DNA of 64,000 bases from contig JACJYR010000001.1 of NCBI GenBank assembly GCA_020636005.1, forward strand, positions 1,250,001-1,314,000. Direction: 5' to 3'. Under the pieces are notes generated by a model, which saw nothing but the letters and a program-made list of their open reading frames with translations, searched no databases and was not told where the DNA came from. A program made the translations under genes and the position numbers. The DNA comes from Lewinellaceae bacterium (GTDB taxonomy: Bacteria; Bacteroidota; Bacteroidia; Chitinophagales; Saprospiraceae). Numbering within the stretch: the stretch's first letter is position 1; each line of letters starts with the position of its first letter. Positions 57,311-64,000 of this stretch are shown here, piece after piece.

Positions 57311-57646
57311 TTAAGATCGAAGGAAAAATAATCCCGATGTGTACCGCAGAAAATAAGTTTTTTATAAATGCTACCGGGCGTCCCAGCGGGACGGAATCTT
57401 TGTAGCTTGCCATGAACCGAGGTCTTTCGTTCCGTAGGAACGATATGTCGTTGCTTCTCAGATACCGTTCCGATGGAACGGAGACCAATGATGCTTACAA
57501 ATCCTACAAAGATTCCGTCCCGATGGGACGGTGATTATTAAAAACTTTTTTTCGGCAGTAGTAATCGGGATTATTTTTAAAAAACCCTTCCATTGCTGGG
57601 GTTTTCAAAATCAAAATGGTGAAGTTATTTTTTCATCGTTGCTTAG
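57311..57646 (-). repeat. Dispersed intergenic repeat, copy D (inverted, interrupted)
   Basis: The left part GATCGAAGGAAAAATAATCC then CGAT (to 57338) and the right part ATCGGGATTATTTTTAAAAA, CCTTCCATTGCTGGGG, TTTTCAAAATCAAAATGG (57563-57646) are the halves of copy C. They are separated exactly in the loop of the CCCGAT/ATCGGG hairpin. Confidence 0.85.
57341..57562. mobile_element. ~220-bp imperfect palindrome inserted in repeat copy D (MITE/REP-like)
   Basis: The two halves are imperfect reverse complements over ~95 bp: the left has GTCCCAGCGGGACGGAATCT then TTGTAG, and the reverse complement of the right has GTCCCATCGGGACGGAATCT then TTGTAG. Both ends have GCxGAAAA...AAGTTTTT. Inner hairpins CGTTCCGTAGGAACG (left) and CCGTTCCGATGGAACGG (right) are present. 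No ORF, so it would depend on a transposase elsewhere. Confidence 0.75.
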
Positions 57647-57754
57647 ATGAAAAGGAAAGACTGCACTAAAACCGGCATCGTGGCTGTAAGTTTAACCCCT
57701 TCACTATCGGTGAAAAAACGAAGATACAAGGATAATTCTAAACGAATGTTCCTT

Positions 57755-57796
57755 AAAAAAAACAGGCGGGAGGCCGGGCGAACCGGCCATCCCGCA
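57755..57796 (-). terminator. Terminator of the DUF4397 gene
   Basis: On the minus strand GCGGGATGGCCGG-ttcgc-CCGGCCTCCCGC is followed by CTGTTTTTTTT, about 45 bp past the stop codon. Confidence 0.9.
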
Positions 57797-57837
57797 TTGG
57801 AAGTGGCAATGACATTTTAAGATTTTGCCAAAAACTA

Positions 57838-60756
57838 CTACTCTATCACTATTTTTTGGTAAACAGATCCACCTGCTGTTTGCACATTCAGCAGATAATA
57901 GCCAGGTGCAAAATCGGCAGTAGGTACTTTCTCTAAAAACCTTCCTTCCTGCAGACCGTCATACTCAGCACGAAAAACTGGCCTTCCAGTCAAATCAACT
58001 AAACTCATACGGATATCCGTTGCTTCTTTTAATTGAAGATCAACAAAAACGTACTCACCAGCTGGATTGGGGAAAGTAGCAACTGAAGCTATCTCCGGAG
58101 CAACTTCCACTGTGCTGGAAAGTACATCCAGCGGGAAAGTCGTGCCGTTCGGCAGGGTCACCCAAAGCCCGAAAGCGGGATCATCCATCGTTGGAGGCGA
58201 CAGGAACCCGGATGCAAAAACGATGGCCGCACCACCACCCAATGAACTTAGGTCAGCATTAAATGATGCAACGATCTGGTCGTTTTGGCCTGCCGGGGTA
58301 ATATCCAGAATGTAAGCAGCGGCCGGCACGGTGATATAATCGGTCACGTCGCCATAAGCAGCGTTGCTAACGATGGTTGCAACGCCACGGGCGATGACGT
58401 CCACGGCCGGCGCATCGGTGGAGCCGTGGTTGACGATGAAGTCCACGTCGCCGGAAGTGGCGGCCTCACGGGTACCTTCCACCACGTTGAGGGTGAAGGG
58501 GGTGTTCGGGTCGCCTACCAGGCCGCTGGCGATGACGGCGTAGGTCTCGCCGGGCACAAAGTTCACGTCGAAGCTGGCGATGATGTCGGCCGGCGACGAG
58601 CTGGGGGAGGGCGCCACGCCGATGCTCAGGGTCTGGCCTGCGGGCACGTCCACGTAGGGGGTGGCGCTGCGGTACTCGAAGTCCGTCAAAAACGGCTGGT
58701 CGTTCACCCAGATGTCCACCGTTGGCGAAGCCGAGTTGTGGATGATCTGCACCCGTGCGGTGTTCTGCACGGCCGGGAGTTCGAGCACGGTGCCGTCCGG
58801 CAGGGCGGCGAAGAGGCCGAAGGCCGGCTGGCCGGCGGCCGGTGCGAGGAAGCCGGAAGCGAAGACGACGGCAGCGCCGCCGCCGAGGCCGCTGAGCGGT
58901 GCCGAGAAGGACGCCACGATTTCGCTGTTCAGCCCTGCGGGCGTGACGTCGAGTATGTAGTCGGCGGCCGGCACGGTGATGTAGCCGGTCACGTCGCCAT
59001 AAGCAGCGTTGCTAACGATGGTTGCCACGCCACGGGCGATGACGTCCACGGCCGGCGCATCGGTGGAGCCGTGGTTGACGATGAAGTCCACGTCGCCGGA
59101 AGTGGCGGCCTCACGGGTACCTTCCACCACGTTGAGGGTGAAGGGGGTGTTCGGGTCGCCTACCAGGCCGCTGGCGATGACGGCGTAGGTTTCGCCGGGC
59201 ACAAAGTTCACGTCGAAGCTGGCGATGATGTCGGCCGGCGACGAGCTGGGGGAGGGCGCCACGCCGATGCTCAGGGTCTGGCCTGCGGGCACGTCCACGT
59301 AGGGGGTGGCGGTGCGGTATTCGAAGTCCGTCAAAAACGGCTGGTCGTTCACCCAGATGTCCACGGTCGGGTTGGCCGAGTTGTGGATGATCTGCACCCG
59401 GGCGGTGTTCTGCACGGCGGGCAGTTCGAGCACGGTGCCGTCGTGCAGGGCGGCGAAGAGGCCGAAGGCCGGCTGGCCGGCGGCCGGTGCGAGGAAGCCG
59501 GAGGCAAAGACGACGGCAGCGCCGCCGCCGAGGCCGCTGAGCGGTGCCGAGAAGGACGCCACGATTTCGCTGTTCAGCCCTGCGGGCGTAACGTCGAGTA
59601 TGTAGTCGGCGGCCGGCACGGTGATGTAGCCGGTCACGTCGCCGTAGGCAGCGTTGCTAACGATGGTTGCCACGCCACGGGCGATAACGTCCACGGCCGG
59701 TGCGTCGGTGGAGCCGTGGTTGACGATGAAGTCCACGTCGGAGGAAGTGGCGGCCTCACGGGTACCTTCCACCACGTTGAGGGTGAAGGGGGTGTTCGGG
59801 TCGCCTACCAGGCCGCTGGCGATGACGGCGTAGGTTTCTCCGGGCACAAAGTTCACGTCGAAGCTGGCGATGATGTCGGCCGGCGACGAGCTGGGGGAGG
59901 GCGCCACGCCGATGCTCAGGGTCTGGCCTGCGGGAACGTCCACGTAGGGGGTTGCGGTGCGGTATTCGAAGTCCGTCAAAAACGGCTGGTCGTTCACCCA
60001 GATGTCCACCGTGGGCGAAGCCGAGTTGTGGATAATCTGCACCCGTGCGGTGTTCTGCACGGCGGGCAGTTCGAGCACGGTGCCGTCGGGCAGGGCGGCG
60101 AACAATCCGAAGGCCGACTGTCCGGCGGCCGGGGCGAGGAAGCCGGAGGCAAAGACGACGGCAGCGCCGCCGCCGAGGCCGCTGAGCGGTGCCGAGAAGG
60201 ACGCCACGATTTCACTGTTCAGCCCTGCGGGCGTGACGTCGAGGGTGTAGTCGGCGGCAGGCACGGTGATGTAGCCGGTCACGTCGCCATAAGCAGCGTT
60301 GCTAACGATGGTTGCCACGCCACGGGCGATAACGTCCACGGCCGGCGCATCGGTGGAGCCGTGGTTGACGATGAAGTCCACGTCGCCAGAAGTGGCGGCC
60401 TCACGGGTACCTTCCACCACGTTGAGGGTAAACGGCGTGTTAGGGTCGCCTACCAGGCCGCTGGCGATGACGGCGTAGGTCTCGCCGGGCACAAAGTTCA
60501 CGTCGAAGCTGGCGATGATGTCGGCCGGCGACGAGCTGGGGGAGGGGGCAACGCCAATATTTAGTTGTACCCCCGCTGGCACATCCACGTATGGGGTGGC
60601 GGTGCGGTACTCGAAGTCCGTCAAAAACGGCTGGTCGTTCACCCAGATGTCCACGGTCGGGGAGGCTGAGTTGTGGATGATTTGCAGACGGGCAGTCTGC
60701 GACCATCCCGCTGATGCCAGGAAAAGGCACAGCAGAAAAGCAGTAATTTTTTTCAT
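57838..60756 (-). CDS. T9SS-secreted protein with four near-identical DUF4397 repeats
   Basis: There are 972 residues from ATG 60756 (MKKITAFLLCLFLASAGWSQ, a signal peptide). The frame is open to 60816, but that extension lies before the signal. Four repeats of 215 residues follow, each QxARxQIIHNSASPTVDIWV ... FDVNFVPGETYAVIASGLVG ... VNHGSTDAPAVDVIARGVAT, so eight DUF4397-like beta domains. A T9SS type A sorting domain (about 890-972) closes the protein (ATFPNPAGEYVFVDLQL, DLTGRPV, YQKIVIE). Secreted or surface-anchored with unknown ligand. Divergent from the ECF sigma factor, 225 bp apart, which may control it (inference). Confidence 0.93.
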   Translation of the reverse strand: MKKITAFLLCLFLASAGWSQTARLQIIHNSASPTVDIWVNDQPFLTDFEYRTATPYVDVPAGVQLNIGVAPSPSSSPADIIASFDVNFVPGETYAVIASGLVGDPNTPFTLNVVEGTREAATSGDVDFIVNHGSTDAPAVDVIARGVATIVSNAAYGDVTGYITVPAADYTLDVTPAGLNSEIVASFSAPLSGLGGGAAVVFASGFLAPAAGQSAFGLFAALPDGTVLELPAVQNTARVQIIHNSASPTVDIWVNDQPFLTDFEYRTATPYVDVPAGQTLSIGVAPSPSSSPADIIASFDVNFVPGETYAVIASGLVGDPNTPFTLNVVEGTREAATSSDVDFIVNHGSTDAPAVDVIARGVATIVSNAAYGDVTGYITVPAADYILDVTPAGLNSEIVASFSAPLSGLGGGAAVVFASGFLAPAAGQPAFGLFAALHDGTVLELPAVQNTARVQIIHNSANPTVDIWVNDQPFLTDFEYRTATPYVDVPAGQTLSIGVAPSPSSSPADIIASFDVNFVPGETYAVIASGLVGDPNTPFTLNVVEGTREAATSGDVDFIVNHGSTDAPAVDVIARGVATIVSNAAYGDVTGYITVPAADYILDVTPAGLNSEIVASFSAPLSGLGGGAAVVFASGFLAPAAGQPAFGLFAALPDGTVLELPAVQNTARVQIIHNSASPTVDIWVNDQPFLTDFEYRSATPYVDVPAGQTLSIGVAPSPSSSPADIIASFDVNFVPGETYAVIASGLVGDPNTPFTLNVVEGTREAATSGDVDFIVNHGSTDAPAVDVIARGVATIVSNAAYGDVTDYITVPAAAYILDITPAGQNDQIVASFNADLSSLGGGAAIVFASGFLSPPTMDDPAFGLWVTLPNGTTFPLDVLSSTVEVAPEIASVATFPNPAGEYVFVDLQLKEATDIRMSLVDLTGRPVFRAEYDGLQEGRFLEKVPTADFAPGYYLLNVQTAGGSVYQKIVIE
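58080..60700 (-). repeat. Four 645-bp tandem repeats in the DUF4397 gene
   Basis: The landmark GGTGTTCGGGTCGCC lies at 58501, 59146 and 59791, with GTGTTAGGGTCGCC at about 60436, giving an exact 645-bp period. The middle copies are nearly identical at the DNA level, showing recent expansion or gene conversion. The outer copies have diverged more. Confidence 0.92.
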
Positions 60757-60981
60757 GATACATTTTTTGGTTAGAAAACTGAAGGACAGTGCCATTGCAC
60801 TACCTGGTTCAGCCATTGAAGAAAAAAAAGCTCATTTACAAAAAGCCTATGTGCAGGATACCAAAAAGAAGTTGCCTGGGGTAACCAAAATTTTTTCCAA
60901 AAACTTTTTTTCCAAAAATCAATTTAACCGGACAACCTTTTCATTTCATTCCGCACATAAGGTGCTGTACAATTATTGGCA

Positions 60982-61518
60982 ATGACTGATGAACTACTCG
61001 TTAAAGGCTGTTTAAGGGGAGATCCCCGCCGCCAACAGGCCCTGTATGAAAAATACAAGGTGGGGATGTTCATGGTATGCCTTCGCTACGCAGTGAACCG
61101 GGCAGAGGCCGAAGACTTTTTGCAGGATGGTTTTATGCAGGTTTTCAGGGATTTGCACCAGTTCGACCCGCAGAAAGGAACACTGCATGCCTGGGTTCGA
61201 AGAATTATGGTCAATACGGCATTGCAGCACCTGCGCAAAAAAAGGGTTGCTTTCGCCGATGCCGATGTAAGCGTTTTTGCCGACAGGGCCCCGATCGAGG
61301 AAGATATTATTTCGATGTTGTCGGCCAAGGAAATCGTTCAATTGATCCAGCAGTTACCCGAAGGATACAAGGTAGTGTTCAACCTCTTTATGGTTGAAGG
61401 CTATTCCCACCAGGAAATCGCAGGTTTACTGGGCATTTCCGAAAACACTTCCAAGACCCAACTGCGCAAAGCAAGATTATCTTTACAGCAAAAAGTGGTG
61501 GATCTCGTGTCCGCCTGA
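60982..61518 (+). CDS. ECF-type RNA polymerase sigma factor
   Basis: The 178 residues run from ATG 60982 (MTDELLVKGCLRGDPRRQ). An in-frame TTG at 60976 would add two residues. Sigma region 2 (about 25-95) has RQQALYEKYKVGMFMVCLRYAVNRAEAEDFLQDGFMQVF, written here without breaks in the gene; DLHQFDPQKGTLHAWVRRIM closes it. Region 4 (about 120-178) has LPEGYKVVFNLFMVEGYSHQ and EIAGLLGISENTSKTQLRKA. It directs RNA polymerase to a dedicated promoter set. The downstream gene starts 6 bp after the stop and could act as its membrane partner. Confidence 0.92.
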   Translation: MTDELLVKGCLRGDPRRQQALYEKYKVGMFMVCLRYAVNRAEAEDFLQDGFMQVFRDLHQFDPQKGTLHAWVRRIMVNTALQHLRKKRVAFADADVSVFADRAPIEEDIISMLSAKEIVQLIQQLPEGYKVVFNLFMVEGYSHQEIAGLLGISENTSKTQLRKARLSLQQKVVDLVSA

Positions 61519-61524
61519 CCAGAT

Positions 61525-62988
61525 ATGAGCGAAAAGGATAAAAATACGGAACGGATAAAGGAATTGCTCCGTCAAAAACTCGAAGCTGCAGAACAGGAGG
61601 CCGACGGCTGGAACGTACCTTCCAGTGGTGTCTGGACTGGTCTGTCAGAAGAGTTGGGCGCTGGCAAAGCAGGACGCCGCAGGGGCTTACGCTATATCTT
61701 GCTCATTTCTGCTTTAGTGGGGCTTTCTATTATTTTGACGATGAGGGAATGCGGGCATCAGCGGCAGTTTCGCTCTTTGCATCACCTGCTGGAGCTGACG
61801 AAAGATTCTTTGAGCCAATTAAGAGAAGAATGTATCCAAAAGGAGTCCCTGTCCCAACTCAGTCCAACACCCGGCCCGGCTACTTCCAGCAACCACCCGG
61901 CCCATTTGCAGGCCGCCTCCCCGGGCAATGCAAACCTGCGGAACTTTACTGATAAAAAGCTTACTTCTGGCTATCCCGATTCAACCGACATCGATCCACC
62001 CAATGCCTTACAGCTACCTAAACGCTACCTTTCGCAGGGTTCAACAAATCCCTCGGCACTGCCTTCCGCAGCACCAGTTGGGGTATCGTTACATGAGGAC
62101 TCTATCCATTCTCACGAGTGGCAAGCCGTGCCTGGCTTCCTTGAAATGCCGTCACTTTCTCCCATCGACTATTCACAGCAGCCCATAGCGCTCCAACCAA
62201 AGGCGACCCGAACAAACAGGAAGAAAGCCATACAATGGTATGGTAGTTTTAGGGCAGGAGTTAGTGCCATCGGCAGCCATTTCGCAGGCCAACCACCAGC
62301 TGTTATTGTGGACGAAAAGCCATTGACCGCTTTCAGAACGGGCCTTGGGCTGGAAGGTGTGCTATCCCGCCATTGGTCGCTGGAAACAGGGCTGGATCTT
62401 GTGGTGGCCAATACGCAGACCCAATACCAGCTTGAATTCCCGTTCACCCACCAAAACGAGTTTCAGCACGATGATGGCAATTACGACAATACTTACAACC
62501 ACAACCTCCCCTCTCCACTCGGGGACTATCCGGCGCAACTGGTGCTGACCCGCGAAAGCACTGCTATTTTGCAGGAAGGCGAACTGATGAACCTCGACCT
62601 GACCATCCGGCAGCAGATTCAGTTGCTCAGTATGCCCCTACGGGTAAAATACGCATTTGGCAAAGCGCCTTTCCGTTTTGGTGTGAAGGCCGGGCTGCGC
62701 ACCAATGTAGCCCTGGGCATTTCTTCTGAGTATTCCTCGCTCGTGTCCCACCACGGCGCCATCCACCAACGGCAAACCTCCATCGGCGACCCCGCTTTGT
62801 CGGACTTGCAAAAAGTAACTTTCGATTACAGCCTCGGCTTTGATGTGACCTATTTGTTGAGCCAGCGCTGGAGCCTCTTCCTGGAGAGCGCCTACCAACA
62901 TGGCATCAACCCTGTTTACCAAAATGCAACCGTGAAGAATTACCTGCAGGGAGGTGAATTAGGGGGTGGCATCAGGGTGCGGCTATAA
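61525..62988 (+). CDS. Membrane-anchored protein with C-terminal barrel-like domain, sigma-factor partner
   Basis: The protein has 487 residues. A charged cytoplasmic N-terminus (about 1-50, KNTERIKELLRQKLEAAEQE), one membrane segment (about 56-74, YILLISALVGLSIILTM) and a long Pro/Ser-rich linker (to about 235) lead to a C-terminal domain. This domain has beta-barrel-like alternating strands (FRAGVSAIGSHF, GLGLEGVLSRHWSLETGLDL, GIRVRL end), as in outer membrane beta-barrel family proteins. It is coupled to the sigma gene with a 6-bp gap. It may be an anti-sigma-like sensor or simply a coregulated protein; no anti-sigma zinc motif is seen. Confidence 0.75.
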   Translation: MSEKDKNTERIKELLRQKLEAAEQEADGWNVPSSGVWTGLSEELGAGKAGRRRGLRYILLISALVGLSIILTMRECGHQRQFRSLHHLLELTKDSLSQLREECIQKESLSQLSPTPGPATSSNHPAHLQAASPGNANLRNFTDKKLTSGYPDSTDIDPPNALQLPKRYLSQGSTNPSALPSAAPVGVSLHEDSIHSHEWQAVPGFLEMPSLSPIDYSQQPIALQPKATRTNRKKAIQWYGSFRAGVSAIGSHFAGQPPAVIVDEKPLTAFRTGLGLEGVLSRHWSLETGLDLVVANTQTQYQLEFPFTHQNEFQHDDGNYDNTYNHNLPSPLGDYPAQLVLTRESTAILQEGELMNLDLTIRQQIQLLSMPLRVKYAFGKAPFRFGVKAGLRTNVALGISSEYSSLVSHHGAIHQRQTSIGDPALSDLQKVTFDYSLGFDVTYLLSQRWSLFLESAYQHGINPVYQNATVKNYLQGGELGGGIRVRL

Positions 62989-63174
62989 TGGCCGGTGAGC
63001 GAAGTACTTGCTGCGGAATTTTTCCAAATCCCAGTCTCTTGGTTTTTCTCCGTTTCGCAGGATTTGCCAAAGAACCAATATTTTCCCCTCCCCTCCCTCG
63101 TTGCATTTTTGCTGCTGCTTCCCATATCCGCCCAGAAGTTTAGTTTTGTGCCCCATAAACTCACTATCGAAACA

Positions 63175-64000
63175 ATGAGCCAGTCCATCCAGCAACGCAC
63201 CCGGGCGCAGGAATCCCGTGCCGCCATCCAGCAATTGTACATTTCCATGCGCCACCTCTTTATCAGGGGCGGCTACAAACCACTCGGCGTGAGCGGCGAG
63301 GCCATGCGGGAAGCATTGATGGTGCTGCGCCCCGAAATTTATGGCTCCATCACCGACCCCGAGCGGGTGGAACTGGAAGGCCTGCTCTACATCTTCCAAC
63401 GGCTGCCGCAGGGCATCGAGGAGTGCCGCTACATCCGTCTCATCACTAAGGAGGGGTTCGAGGGATCGGAGTTCGACCCCATCGTGCCGGCCAAGCGCCG
63501 GCGCAACTGCTACCGCATTGACCAGGAACAGATGTTCATCGAAATGACCAATGGCCGCAGCGACATCTACGACATCCTGACCCACCTGACCTTCCTGTAT
63601 GTGGAGGCCGAAAAAATACGCCGCAACAGCCTTGACGTGAAAGGGCGCAAGAAACGGGACTGGCTCAACCTGGAAAAGATCATCGAACTGGAGACCCAGG
63701 GAGAGTCTTTCGATGAAGAAGTGGCGAGCACCTACCTGAGCAATATCCTCGGCAGAACCTTTTCCGAGACCCTTGATGCGGTGCGCAACTTCGAAGCCGC
63801 CAGCAAAGTGAACAGCCTTTTTCACATCGCCTACTGGATGGGCCGCCTCTCCATCGAGGAAGAACTGGAGCAGGTGGATCGGGAAATCAACTTCTCTGCC
63901 GCCCTCCGGGAGAAGATCGGCCACCACGTTTACGGGGAGCTTTGGGCCATCCGCATTAAGTCTTTTTTGCACAAAAAAAACTGGCTTGGGCGCCCTATCC
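63175..64000 (+). CDS. Conserved protein of unknown function, 3' end outside window
   Basis: An open frame runs from ATG 63175 (MSQSIQQRTRAQESRAAIQQ) to the right edge, at least 275 residues with no stop. It is soluble and helix-rich with many charged residues (LYISMRHLFIRGGYKPLGVS, TFLYVEAEKIRRNSLDVK, NILGRTFSETLDAVRNFEA). It may belong to the Bacteroidota family DUF6909, but this is from memory and weak. The opposite-strand ORF at 62983-63972 is a shadow. Function unknown. Confidence 0.8.
   Translation, partial: MSQSIQQRTRAQESRAAIQQLYISMRHLFIRGGYKPLGVSGEAMREALMVLRPEIYGSITDPERVELEGLLYIFQRLPQGIEECRYIRLITKEGFEGSEFDPIVPAKRRRNCYRIDQEQMFIEMTNGRSDIYDILTHLTFLYVEAEKIRRNSLDVKGRKKRDWLNLEKIIELETQGESFDEEVASTYLSNILGRTFSETLDAVRNFEAASKVNSLFHIAYWMGRLSIEEELEQVDREINFSAALREKIGHHVYGELWAIRIKSFLHKKNWLGRPI

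Larger units (their letters stand above)
57032..57837. other. Intergenic stretch with interrupted repeat copy D
   Basis: The 806 bp contain repeat copy D (57311-57646) broken by a ~220-bp imperfect palindrome, and the DUF4397 gene terminator (57755-57796). A segment at about 57187-57265 resembles part of 25390-25460 (TTGATGAGG, AACCTTATAAA). No gene is seen. Confidence 0.6.

Noticed and set aside
58285..60564. 759-codon plus-strand ORF with His/Gly-rich repeats
   Set aside because: Mirror of the four 645-bp DUF4397 repeats; a repeat with one open antisense frame stays open in all copies.
62983..63972. 329-codon minus-strand ORF
   Set aside because: Antisense to the conserved gene that starts at 63175 and runs off the right edge.

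Overview
The window looks like a chromosomal segment of a Bacteroidota bacterium, most likely a Saprospiraceae-type sludge or marine filament or predator (inference). The supporting signs are two giant repeat-rich surface proteins, type IX secretion (T9SS) C-terminal sorting domains, a hybrid two-component regulator carrying an AraC output domain, a TamL-type lipoprotein Omp85, SprB-like repeats and A-rich leaders without Shine-Dalgarno sequences. I recognised no rRNA, tRNA or CRISPR array.

Layout. Positions 1-10787 (minus) hold the N-terminal ~3,595 residues of a giant secreted protein whose C-terminus lies outside the window. Behind it are a TPR/histidine kinase/REC/AraC hybrid regulator (11037-14351), a remnant of a second such regulator, and a membrane-bound class III adenylate cyclase (14727-16664). 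Between about 17337 and 23990 lies an A+T-rich accessory island. Next come housekeeping-type genes: psuG, a DUF937 protein, a Pycsar-effector-like membrane protein, hsp20, an ABC-F ATPase and a glycosyltransferase. A 5,113-residue surface protein follows (32224-47565, minus). The right arm carries a phosphoglucomutase/phosphomannomutase, an ElaA acetyltransferase, a small ORF, a quinone oxidoreductase-like protein, mevalonate kinase, trhO, tamL, a four-repeat DUF4397 surface protein, an ECF sigma factor with a membrane-anchored barrel-like protein, and the start of a conserved unknown gene that runs off the right edge.

The most striking feature is the accessory island. It reads as a short integron-type cassette array with no integrase in view (a CALIN). 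Each cassette begins with a GTT core, and the bases after that core are complementary to the left core of the attC-like site at the same cassette's far end, as expected of excised circular cassettes. Cargo: (1) a small exported protein; (2) a complete PvuII-family restriction-modification system in which an Xre-type controller domain is fused to the endonuclease, with a palindromic control operator between the divergent genes; (3) a class C beta-lactamase-family serine hydrolase. The attC after cassette 1 is split by a full-length group IIC intron, and removing the intron in silico restores a well-paired attC. The attC after cassette 3 is broken by an internally deleted relative of that intron.

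Other notable points are a dispersed ~115-bp intergenic repeat in four copies, one of which carries a ~220-bp imperfect palindrome in the loop of its hairpin; three helically phased direct repeats upstream of the first giant gene, suited to the neighbouring hybrid regulator; and a sigma-54-like promoter with paired palindromes upstream of hsp20.
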